DNA of 9,942 nucleotides, from NCBI GenBank assembly GCA_964576135.1, contig CAZNTZ010000023.1:1-9942 (forward strand), read 5' to 3'. How positions within the stretch are numbered: position 1 is the stretch's first letter; every line of letters starts with the position of its first letter. The translations under genes were made by a program, and so were the position numbers. The stretch is from CAZNTZ01 sp964576135 (GTDB lineage: Bacteria; Pseudomonadota; Alphaproteobacteria; Rs-D84). A model generated the notes under the pieces. That model saw only the letters and a program-made list of their open reading frames with translations. It ran no database searches and was not told the origin of the DNA. Of this stretch, positions 1 to 6,924 are shown piece after piece.

Positions 1-1929
1 CATAAAAACCATACCATTTGGAACTGAAAATGGTTGATCGTTTGTTCCTGCAAGTGCCGTTGTCATAAAATCTGAAAATACTGATGCCGCCATGTGACTG
101 CCTGAACCGTTACGCATCGGCTTAGGCGTATCATACCCAAGATATACCCCGACCGCCAAATTTTTTGAGAAACCAACAAACCATACATCACGAACGTCAT
201 TTGTTGTACCTGTTTTACCAGCAATTGTATGACCTGGAACACGTGCCTGTTTACCTGTTCCACGTTCTACAACACCATGTAAAATTGAAACTATTTGATA
301 CAAAGACTGCGGATCAGATAACGGTTCACCTGGAAATTTTTCTTGTGGTGGTGTTAAATCATTATGCCATTCTTCGGTTTTAAAATCTGGTTCATCATCG
401 CTGATGACTTTGCCATAACGATCCTGAACATAATCAACCAACTTAGGCGTTATTTTATGACCACCATTTATAAATGCCGAATAACCCATAACCAACTTTG
501 CGAGTGTTGTTTCACCCGAACCAAGCGCCATAGACAAATTCAAATCGCGCATATCATCTTTGTAAACACCGAAACGTTGCGGTACTTCAATAGCGTTTTT
601 AATACCTATCTTTTCAACAAGACGAACAGTTGGCACATTACGCGATGTTTCAAGAGAAAGCCGAAGTGGTACATCTCCAAGAAATTTCTTGTCATAATTT
701 TCAGGTTTCCAAACACCATCATCTTCGGTTGAACCGACGATTGGCGCATCAAGCAATAAAGTCTCTGGCGACATACCCTTTTCCAAAGCGGCCAAATATA
801 CAAAAGGTTTTATTGTTGATCCAACTTGTCGAAAACCTTGGGTGGCACGATTAAAAGGACTTTGTGCAAACGAATAACCACCGGCCATCGCCAATACGCG
901 ACCAGTATGTGGATTCACCGCGATAATTGCACCTTGTAACTTTTCTTTTTCACTGGTGCCTGCATTATAAGCATCAAGCGCTTTCTTAAGTGAAGCGGAC
1001 GCAGCTTTTTGATATTCTGGAACAATAGTTGTTTTTATATACAAACCTTGATTGTATAAAACTTCACGACCAATTTTGTTTAATAATTCTTGACGAACAT
1101 CTTCGGCAAAATAACCATAATCATCAAGCATTTGCGCCGAGAAACCGTCATTTATATTCAATGCTTCTGATGCTGCTGCGTCACGTTGTTCAGAAGTTAT
1201 ATAACCTTCTTCAACCATGCGACGCAGAACATAATTACGTCGATCAACTGCTTTGTCACGATTATTTGGCGCCTTTGGTAATGATGCAAGAAAAGCGCAC
1301 TCGGACAAATCAAGTTCATTTACTGGTTTATTAAAATACATTAATGATGCAGACCCAACCCCATAAGCGCGAGCGCCCAAAAAGATTTGATTCAAATAAA
1401 GAGTCATTATATGTTCTTTAGAAAATGCACGTTCAAGTTTTAGTGCCAAAATCGCTTCTTTGATTTTGCGGGATACGGTACGTTCATTTGTTAAAAAGAA
1501 ATTCTTTGCAACTTGTTGTGTAATTGTACTGGCACCTGTAAATCTTGTCGGACCGCCAAAAAATCTAATCATATTATTTCCACTGGCGCGAATTATTCCT
1601 AAAACATCAATTCCAGAATGTGTCCAAAAATTTTTATCTTCGGCTGCAACAAACGCATTCACTAGTTGTTTTGGCATATCTGAATAATCTATAAATACGC
1701 GACGTTCTTCAGCATATTCAATAAGCAAAGATCCATCCGAAGCATAAAGACGTGTTGCAACTGGTGGCGCATATGTAGCAAGTTTTCTGTAATCTGGTAA
1801 ATCACCGCCATACCGTGCAACCATAATTGCCAAGGCTCCAATTCCAAACACAAAACACCAGAACACAAAACGCGCTGATCCACGTAAAAAACTTTTAAAT
1901 TTTGTCCAAAATTTTGATTTATCGTCCAT
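1..1929 (-). CDS. mrcA: Penicillin-binding protein 1A family, bifunctional peptidoglycan synthase (3' end outside window)
   Basis: Class A PBP that polymerises lipid II into glycan strands (GT51 transglycosylase) and cross-links stem peptides (transpeptidase) on the periplasmic face of the inner membrane. I read 643 codons with no stop before the edge. Visible: a short cytoplasmic basic N-terminus, one membrane segment at about residues 18-38, the GT51 domain at about 55-245 with catalytic Glu97 in AAEDKNF and the GASTITQQ motif at 132-139, then the transpeptidase domain from about 333 with S371-T-I-K374 (acylated Ser371), S429-R-N431 and K572-T-G-T-T576. All catalytic motifs are intact. The stretch between the two domains is only about 90 residues and seems to lack the OB-fold insert of E. 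coli PBP1A, so the symbol is by family, not strict orthology. The ATG at 1927-1929 is preceded almost directly by a TATAAT box, so the mRNA may be leaderless. The Cys-rich protein gene lies 64 nt upstream. Confidence 0.95.
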   Translation of the reverse strand, partial: MDDKSKFWTKFKSFLRGSARFVFWCFVFGIGALAIMVARYGGDLPDYRKLATYAPPVATRLYASDGSLLIEYAEERRVFIDYSDMPKQLVNAFVAAEDKNFWTHSGIDVLGIIRASGNNMIRFFGGPTRFTGASTITQQVAKNFFLTNERTVSRKIKEAILALKLERAFSKEHIMTLYLNQIFLGARAYGVGSASLMYFNKPVNELDLSECAFLASLPKAPNNRDKAVDRRNYVLRRMVEEGYITSEQRDAAASEALNINDGFSAQMLDDYGYFAEDVRQELLNKIGREVLYNQGLYIKTTIVPEYQKAASASLKKALDAYNAGTSEKEKLQGAIIAVNPHTGRVLAMAGGYSFAQSPFNRATQGFRQVGSTIKPFVYLAALEKGMSPETLLLDAPIVGSTEDDGVWKPENYDKKFLGDVPLRLSLETSRNVPTVRLVEKIGIKNAIEVPQRFGVYKDDMRDLNLSMALGSGETTLAKLVMGYSAFINGGHKITPKLVDYVQDRYGKVISDDEPDFKTEEWHNDLTPPQEKFPGEPLSDPQSLYQIVSILHGVVERGTGKQARVPGHTIAGKTGTTNDVRDVWFVGFSKNLAVGVYLGYDTPKPMRNGSGSHMAASVFSDFMTTALAGTNDQPFSVPNGMVFM

Positions 1930-1937
1930 GGTCACGG

Positions 1938-1966
1938 ATTATAGAATAAGAATTTCTAATAAGCAA
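1938..1966 (-). promoter_or_regulatory. Promoter of the PBP1A gene
   Basis: On the minus strand a perfect TATAAT (1938-1943) follows TTGCTT (1961-1966) with a 17-bp spacer. Only 8 nt separate the -10 box from the ATG, so transcription should start at or within about three bases of the start codon. This suggests leaderless mRNA, with the PBP gene transcribed independently of the upstream gene. The -35 matches consensus at only three positions. Confidence 0.55.
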
Positions 1967-1993
1967 GTATACGGAAAAAATGATTTACCAATT

Positions 1994-4228
1994 TTATTGT
2001 GCAACACAATATCCACTGACAAAACTGTAATTAGCTGCATAACCTGCGGCAGTCGTGTCACATTCGCAACCTGTAATACCATTAACAATACTCGTTGTGC
2101 TTGCAGTAAAGTGCGAGTTACTTGGGCATGAAACACATTGTCCACCAGAGTAAGCATATCCAGCACCACATAAACATTTCGAATTCGCCCAAAATCTTGA
2201 AGAACCCAGTGTACCCGGAGCACCAGTAGAACCACTTTGATAATCTGCGTTTTCTGGGCAAAGTAACTGTTGATAGAATATTTGTGAAATATTATTGATA
2301 CAAGTTGCTTCGCCACCAGAAAGCGGGCAACTCGCCGTATCATTTGCAAATACAGCATATGCACAAGTCAGCGCTACATTTCGGCATGCACCTGTCATAA
2401 CATTCAATATACTTGTTGTGCTTGCACTTGAAGACCAACCAGATACTTGGGATACTTGTCCATTGTAACATGTAGCGATATCCGTCATACAAGATCCGGC
2501 ATACTTCGAAATAATTTTTTCCTGTGCCGCTTTGATATTTGTCATTGCACGTTGAATATAATTNNNNNNNNNNATGTCGTTATAGGGAACATAAACATTA
2601 TTTGAATCGTATGTAACTTTGCGGCATTTATCTAAAACAGCCCTGCACAAACCTGTGTTCACATCGCCTGTACCTATTTTTGTAAGTAAATATTTCATAA
2701 TACAACGTCCATCATTACCAGATGAAATACAATTTGCATCATTTACAACAACATTAGAAACTGTATTTTGTAAATAAGATGTTGATATAGCAGCATTGTT
2801 ATAACTGGTCATCATACTGCGTATATTAGTAATATTTTGACCCAATATAACGGTGCCATTTTCATCAATATATTTTTTTGTTGGATCAATACATTTAAAA
2901 TAATCAGAACCGCAAACCATGTCATCAGTCATGCACTGATCAAGTGCACCAATACATCCCTTTGCATCGTATGTATTTTGATTTTGTAATACGGCAAGTC
3001 TTGCTTTTTGCAACATTGTTTTTGCAGAGCGAACATTGTTTTTCAATGTAGAATTCATTTTGTCAAGACCTTTTTCATAAGAAATACAGTCTTTGTCTAT
3101 TTCCATATCATAACGCGCAGTCATTTGACCAGTATTGGCACCTGCGGATTTGCATGAATTCAGAACAGTTTTACAACGACTTTTTGCCGCATTGTAAAGT
3201 TCGGTTCCACGCATATTTGAAAAACTGCCGCCACTGCCACCAAACATATCATCAAGATTAAACATATCTGATGAATCAGAATTTGAAAAATCAAGATTAC
3301 TTGCATCAAACCCAGAATTACCACTTGATTCAGCAACAAAAGTTCCCGGCGATTTAATCAATTTTTCGATTTCATCAAGCATATTTCTTGATTCAGTCGT
3401 ATCTGTTGTACTTTGAAGTGTTGCTTCTGCTTCGGTAGCCTTCATAATACTGCGAATTTCATCAGCGGATAAACCAACATATCTTATATTTTGTGCTACT
3501 TCGTTTAATTGCTCATTTGCCTCTTTGACTGCAGATTCAACCTTTGAATAATTTGATAAACGATTAGAGCAAGAGCATCGTTTTTGATTAGCATCAATTG
3601 TGTTACAAAACTGATCGAGGCAATCAATGTACTGTTGCTGACAATTTGATGTTGCCTCTGCCGTGACTTTGAGTGCATCAATCGCATTCTGGTTTACGCC
3701 GGCGCGCGCTTTACGGGGGGTAACAGTTTTCCCAGGTTCAAAATTTGACCCTGTCATAACATTTGTACCTGAAATCTTTGCACGACCACCGACTTCGGCT
3801 GTCGAAGGACGAAGTGTAATCCCGGCACGACGCACAGGGGCGGTTGCGTTTATACTCGCAGCCTCAGTCCGAGCGCTTCGCCCAACTGTCGAAGCCTCGC
3901 GCTTCAAATTTGCTTCAACTGTAGGGGTATCTCCGGCCTGCAGCGCAGTTCGATAAACCCCAGATCTGACAACCTGACCACCCGAAGACCTAGCCGGTTC
4001 TGTTTCTGAAGGTGCATCTTTGTTCAAAGCATTTATTGTATCATCAGTTATATTTTTATCATTTTGATCGTCTAATTCGGATCCAAGTTTTTGCTGAATT
4101 CTTTGCGAAATTACGTTTCTAGAAATTGAAACCCGCGAAATTCCGGGGTCTTCATCGCCAACAGCCGGCAATACCGTAAATGCCAGCATAATGATAAACA
4201 TGTTAAAAATGCGAAAATTCTTAATCAA
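1994..4228 (-). CDS. Exported cysteine-rich protein with repeated C-x6-C motifs, function unknown
   Basis: I do not recognise the family. The 744-residue reading frame (including an assembly gap) starts with a likely Sec signal: Lys3 and Arg6, a hydrophobic core at about 10-21, and a possible cleavage site near PAVG-DED (24/25). Residues 80-180 are rich in Arg, Ala, Thr and Gly and probably disordered. All 30 visible cysteines lie from residue 196 on. Seven pairs have the same C-x6-C spacing: 196/203, 352/359, 425/432, 439/446, 528/535, 580/587 and 615/622. A predicted helical stretch follows the first cluster (about 225-295), then a Ser/Gly/Asp linker (300-340). The C-terminus (685-741) has closely spaced Cys and Gly-Tyr pairs like an EGF-like or small Cys-rich module. 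Many disulfides imply a periplasmic or surface location. The start is TTG at 4228, or the next codon ATT; the first ATG (4199-4201) would remove the basic n-region of the signal peptide. The adjacent genes are a divergent membrane-anchored protein and, downstream, PBP1A. Confidence 0.8.
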   Translation of the reverse strand: MIKNFRIFNMFIIMLAFTVLPAVGDEDPGISRVSISRNVISQRIQQKLGSELDDQNDKNITDDTINALNKDAPSETEPARSSGGQVVRSGVYRTALQAGDTPTVEANLKREASTVGRSARTEAASINATAPVRRAGITLRPSTAEVGGRAKISGTNVMTGSNFEPGKTVTPRKARAGVNQNAIDALKVTAEATSNCQQQYIDCLDQFCNTIDANQKRCSCSNRLSNYSKVESAVKEANEQLNEVAQNIRYVGLSADEIRSIMKATEAEATLQSTTDTTESRNMLDEIEKLIKSPGTFVAESSGNSGFDASNLDFSNSDSSDMFNLDDMFGGSGGSFSNMRGTELYNAAKSRCKTVLNSCKSAGANTGQMTARYDMEIDKDCISYEKGLDKMNSTLKNNVRSAKTMLQKARLAVLQNQNTYDAKGCIGALDQCMTDDMVCGSDYFKCIDPTKKYIDENGTVILGQNITNIRSMMTSYNNAAISTSYLQNTVSNVVVNDANCISSGNDGRCIMKYLLTKIGTGDVNTGLCRAVLDKCRKVTYDSNNVYVPYNDXXXXNYIQRAMTNIKAAQEKIISKYAGSCMTDIATCYNGQVSQVSGWSSSASTTSILNVMTGACRNVALTCAYAVFANDTASCPLSGGEATCINNISQIFYQQLLCPENADYQSGSTGAPGTLGSSRFWANSKCLCGAGYAYSGGQCVSCPSNSHFTASTTSIVNGITGCECDTTAAGYAANYSFVSGYCVAQ
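2071..2426 (-). repeat. Imperfect 35-bp direct repeat within the Cys-rich gene (copies 2071-2105 and 2392-2426)
   Basis: The two 35-bp copies match at 29 positions, with the last 12 bases identical (GTTGTGCTTGCA on the plus strand). They encode the related segments ASTTSILNVMTG (602-613) and ASTTSIVNGITG (709-720), each followed immediately or after one residue by Cys. The copies are 321 bp (107 codons) apart. This suggests internal duplication of a C-terminal module. Confidence 0.75.
2564..2573. other. Assembly gap (10 N)
   Basis: Ten undetermined bases fall inside the Cys-rich protein after Asp551. The frame is open and matches on both sides if the gap is 10 nt (or any length equal to 1 modulo 3). 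The codon entering the gap reads ATN, so residue 552 is Ile or Met. A 10-N run is often a scaffolder placeholder, so the true length is unknown. Confidence 0.95.
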
Positions 4229-4238
4229 TTCCTCGTAA

Positions 4239-4267
4239 ATTATACACTAAATGATAAAATCGAACAA
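4239..4267 (-). promoter_or_regulatory. Promoter of the Cys-rich protein gene
   Basis: On the minus strand TTGTTC (4262-4267), a 17-bp spacer and a perfect TATAAT (4239-4244). Only 10 nt separate the -10 box from the TTG start, so the leader would be a few bases long and begin close to the GAGGA Shine-Dalgarno-like sequence (4230-4234). It lies back to back with the promoter of the plus-strand gene. Confidence 0.6.
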
Positions 4268-4290
4268 ATGAAAAATTGTGCCTAAAAAAT

Positions 4291-4334
4291 TTGCTTTTTC
4301 ATATTTTATGATATAATAACAAAGAACTATAAGG
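4291..4334 (+). promoter_or_regulatory. Promoter and ribosome binding site of the membrane-anchored protein gene
   Basis: A perfect TATAAT at 4312-4317 is preceded by a weak TTGCTT at 4291-4296 (15-bp spacer; shifting by one base gives 16). AAGG at 4331-4334 lies 7 nt before the ATG at 4342 and supports that start. The 113-bp gap between the divergent genes thus holds two outward promoters. Confidence 0.55.
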
Positions 4335-4341
4335 CATTAAA

Positions 4342-5115
4342 ATGGCTAAGAAAATTGTAAAAGCACCTAACTTAGGTTTTGGAGCATTTTTAACAAGAAA
4401 TAAAAAAACAATAATTATAGGAACGATTGTTCTGGCTGGTTTGGTTGGTGCGGCATATTTGGGCGCACGTTATGGTCATGACCATGAACAAAAACGTCAT
4501 AAGAAAACAATTAAAAAACTTGATGACGCGTTATTGGATAAAGAATACGCTAAATCCAATTCGATTTATTGGGAACACAGTCGTGATTATTGGGCGAATC
4601 TATCCCAGGCTCAGCGTGATACAATCGCAAAAATGACAGCGCATATTATAAAAACAGACCCAGTGGCCGCTAAATTAAACTCTCAGATCTTGTCAATTTC
4701 CGAAGAATTTAATATGATTCAGGATTCATTAAACGGAAACAACAAATTGTCGTCCGACACAATCGCATGGGAAAAATTCTCTAAAAAACGTGATGCATTA
4801 AGAGTACAACTCGACACTTTGGTATCAAGATTTACAAAACAAATTTTGGATTCTACAGGTTACAAAGTTGTGGAACTAACATCAGATAATAAAAAATCTG
4901 GGAATAAAAAGAATACTTTTGACCAAGCCACAATGAAATTGAATCGTGAAATTAGAATGGTTGAAGAATTCTATAAAAACAAAGATTATGCAAGAATCCG
5001 CGAAGCAATTTTACGTTATCCAGATGTTCGTATTTTGGAAAGAATACCGGACAGCGATAAACGTAAACAAATCTATATTGATCTTGCAAACAGATTACAC
5101 GAAAGATTTAAATAA
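4342..5115 (+). CDS. Single-pass membrane-anchored protein, function unknown
   Basis: A 257-residue protein that I do not recognise. It has a basic N-terminus (residues 1-22, rich in Lys), one strongly hydrophobic segment at about 23-42 rich in small residues (Gly27, Gly33, Gly36, Gly41), then a charged His/Lys-rich stretch at 46-58. The rest is hydrophilic and mostly predicted helical, with a Lys/Asn-rich linker near 182-192 and a C-terminal helical region at 196-257. With positive charges on both sides of the membrane segment the topology is uncertain; I favour N-terminus in the cytoplasm and most of the protein in the periplasm. No cysteine or obvious catalytic motif is seen. It is the only plus-strand gene here, is divergent from the Cys-rich exported protein, and is closed by a strong terminator, so it is a single-gene unit. 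An envelope role is inferred from topology and neighbours only. Confidence 0.8.
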   Translation: MAKKIVKAPNLGFGAFLTRNKKTIIIGTIVLAGLVGAAYLGARYGHDHEQKRHKKTIKKLDDALLDKEYAKSNSIYWEHSRDYWANLSQAQRDTIAKMTAHIIKTDPVAAKLNSQILSISEEFNMIQDSLNGNNKLSSDTIAWEKFSKKRDALRVQLDTLVSRFTKQILDSTGYKVVELTSDNKKSGNKKNTFDQATMKLNREIRMVEEFYKNKDYARIREAILRYPDVRILERIPDSDKRKQIYIDLANRLHERFK

Positions 5116-5143
5116 AAAAGCGGGTTTTATCCCGCTTTTTTTT
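5114..5143 (+). terminator. Bidirectional Rho-independent terminator
   Basis: Inverted arms AAAAAAGCGGG (5114-5124) and CCCGCTTTTTT (5131-5141) enclose a 6-nt loop, with a T run to 5143. It overlaps the stop codon of the plus-strand gene. Because A runs flank the other side, it also works on the minus strand for the convergent gene ending at 5154. Confidence 0.95.
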
Positions 5144-5153
5144 ATTCTAAATA

Positions 5154-5807
5154 TTATCTTTGACCGAATATTTTACCTTCTCTTACAAACACATTTCTTT
5201 CAAATTTTCTTACAGAATATTTTTGTGATTCATTTTTTGCATTTTTTGGCGTGATACCATCTTCAAGATTTTTAACTGCTTTATAAAATTCTTCGAAAAC
5301 TAAAAATTCTGTATAAAATATTTCCATCCATTCTTTTGTTTTTTCTAATTTTCTGGAATCAGCTTCAATTTCTGATTCCAATCTTGTAATATCAATTACA
5401 CCACCACCAGATTTGAAATCCGTATTTCTTTTAATTCTCTTTTCAAGATTTTTTATTTCATCCAATGTTTTATTTTTCATTTCAATAATATAAGATGGCA
5501 ATTCTTTATTCTCGCCGTAATTTTCACGCAATAATTTCTGTAATGTTTGTGCACGAACTAAAACATTATTCTTTTTTATTAATAAAGTATCTTTGTTTTC
5601 CCCAGCCATAATCGGTATATCAAGATTTTTTGGCATAAAACCTCTGATGCGATCCAGCGCATACATCTTTTCATTTGAAGAAATTTTTGTCAGAAAAATT
5701 ATTATAAGATCAAGTATTTGTGTTTGTGAAAACGAATTTCCACTTCTGAGTAAATTTTCGGCCGATTCCGCAGTTAAATTTTTAATATCAAAATTCAAAT
5801 CTGCCAT
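5154..5807 (-). CDS. Hypothetical helical protein, second of a paralogous pair
   Basis: A 217-residue, Lys/Glu-rich protein with no signal peptide or membrane segment, so probably cytoplasmic. I do not recognise the family. An N-terminal block (about residues 5-61) contains FDIKNL, then QTQILDLIIIFL and DRIRGFMPK; the same pattern occurs in the adjacent upstream gene. Residues 105-185 look like long helices, possibly coiled coil (KNLEKRIKR, then RLESEIEADSRKLEKTKEW), interrupted by a GGG turn at 134-136. The C-terminal tail (about 190-217) is basic and unlike the partner. The gene starts 17 nt after the first gene's stop, with AAGGG as ribosome binding site about 7 nt from the ATG, so the two are co-transcribed. 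It ends at the bidirectional terminator. No enzymatic motif is visible; a structural or scaffolding role is only a guess. Confidence 0.75.
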   Translation of the reverse strand: MADLNFDIKNLTAESAENLLRSGNSFSQTQILDLIIIFLTKISSNEKMYALDRIRGFMPKNLDIPIMAGENKDTLLIKKNNVLVRAQTLQKLLRENYGENKELPSYIIEMKNKTLDEIKNLEKRIKRNTDFKSGGGVIDITRLESEIEADSRKLEKTKEWMEIFYTEFLVFEEFYKAVKNLEDGITPKNAKNESQKYSVRKFERNVFVREGKIFGQR

Positions 5808-5824
5808 AACACAACCCTTGTTTT

Positions 5825-6775
5825 TTATCGAATTGACTGTCTTTGTGTAAACACACCCAATTCCGGCGATATTTTTAAATCTTTTTTATTTTCAACTTTT
5901 TGAAATTTTTTCAAAAATTTATTAAAATCTGCAATCAATTTTAAATAAACATCGTAATGTGCTTGCCATTCATTAACTTCGCGCATTGCCATTTTTTCTG
6001 ATTCAATTGATTTATGAACATTATTCAAAGCATTTTTTGCTATGCAGAGTTTTTCTTTGTATAAATCCAGATTTTTTACATTGGCATCTGCAGGATAAAT
6101 AGTATTATTTGCAATAAAATTATTTATGTTATCAACATAATGTTTCAAAACAGTATATTCTGCGTGGGTAATTCTTGATGAAAAAAGCGAACTTGGTTCT
6201 TTTGGTTTTGGAAATGAAACTTTCTGTTTTTTCAACACGGCATTTGCCAAATTATCCATATCGACCACTGAAATATATTTCATTTTTGTCAAACCATCTA
6301 TGACATTCTTTAATGCTTTATATTCATTATAAAAATCAACCGCGTTTTCATAAGCAACTTTTTCTTGTTTGACTGATTGATATGTTTTCAGGCTCGCACT
6401 AATATTATTTTCAATATTTTTACCTTTTGAAGCATAAGCATTCTTATCAAACATTATTAATTCTTCGACAGGTTTTAAATATTCCTGAATTTTTCTTGCC
6501 TTAAGCGACAAAGCTTCGCGCATTGCGTCATCAGCAATTGATTCTTTAACTTGTAATTCTTTTGTTATAAAACCTTTGAATTTTTCAAGTATTTCTATGC
6601 GTTTTTTGGGTTCCGTCTTTTCAAATACAACAAGTAATACATCCAATTTTTGCGCAACAGATAATTTGTCAGAATTTTCTGGCAACATAAACAAACTTGT
6701 TAATTGATCCAATGTCATATCATTAATAGTTGACATTAAATTTTTAATAGAAAAATCTTTAACTAATTCGGCCAT
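5825..6775 (-). CDS. Hypothetical helical protein, first of a paralogous pair
   Basis: A 316-residue Lys/Asn/Glu-rich protein, predicted almost entirely helical, with no signal peptide or membrane segment. I do not recognise it. Residues 7-74 (FSIKNL, AQKLDVLLVVF, EILEKFKGFITK) correspond to the N-terminal block of the downstream gene, with about 10 extra residues between the first two motifs. A C-terminal helical region (about 236-295, including NEW at 268-270) again resembles the partner around its KEW at 158-160. The middle (100-235) has no counterpart in the shorter protein. The ATG is supported by an AGAGGA ribosome binding site 8 nt upstream and a good promoter at 6853-6881. The pair likely arose by tandem duplication; they may form a heteromer, which is inference. 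No catalytic motif is visible. Confidence 0.75.
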   Translation of the reverse strand: MAELVKDFSIKNLMSTINDMTLDQLTSLFMLPENSDKLSVAQKLDVLLVVFEKTEPKKRIEILEKFKGFITKELQVKESIADDAMREALSLKARKIQEYLKPVEELIMFDKNAYASKGKNIENNISASLKTYQSVKQEKVAYENAVDFYNEYKALKNVIDGLTKMKYISVVDMDNLANAVLKKQKVSFPKPKEPSSLFSSRITHAEYTVLKHYVDNINNFIANNTIYPADANVKNLDLYKEKLCIAKNALNNVHKSIESEKMAMREVNEWQAHYDVYLKLIADFNKFLKKFQKVENKKDLKISPELGVFTQRQSIR

Positions 6776-6819
6776 TTCAGTAATCCTCTCATTACTTATT
6801 TATTATTTTATATAAACAT

Positions 6820-6857
6820 AAAAAAACTGGTCTCTTAACCCATATCCTGCCCAGTTT
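6820..6857 (-). terminator. Stem-loop with T run, possible terminator of the DUF1460-alkD operon
   Basis: On the minus strand AAACTGG (6851-6857) pairs perfectly with CCAGTTT (6824-6830) across a 20-nt loop, and the second arm runs into a stretch of seven T (6820-6826). It lies about 70 nt after the alkD stop. The long loop makes it a weaker terminator than the others. Its first arm overlaps the -10 box of the next promoter, so it could instead be an operator. Confidence 0.45.
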
Positions 6858-6881
6858 AAGCCAATTTTATTTTTTTGTCAA
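6853..6881 (-). promoter_or_regulatory. Sigma70-type promoter of the paralogous pair operon
   Basis: On the minus strand a consensus TTGACA (6876-6881), a spacer of exactly 17 bp and TAAACT (6853-6858). Transcription should begin near 6846, giving a leader of about 70 nt before the ATG at 6775. This is the only full-consensus -35 I see in the window. Confidence 0.75.
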
Positions 6882-6924
6882 GACATATAATCCACAACAT
6901 TATTATGAATATAAGTTATTGATT

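Noticed and set aside
1029..1334. 101-residue plus-strand frame and other short plus-strand frames between 165 and 1687
   Set aside because: All lie antisense to PBP1A, whose catalytic motifs are intact in the minus frame.
1939..2364. 141-residue minus-strand frame overlapping the 3' end of the Cys-rich gene
   Set aside because: It is an alternative frame of the same strand, with no recognisable domain or ribosome binding site, and the Cys-rich frame carries the signal.
3663..3956. 97-residue plus-strand open frame opposite the Cys-rich gene
   Set aside because: It is antisense to the GC-rich part of a well-supported gene, has no ribosome binding site, and is open only because of base composition.
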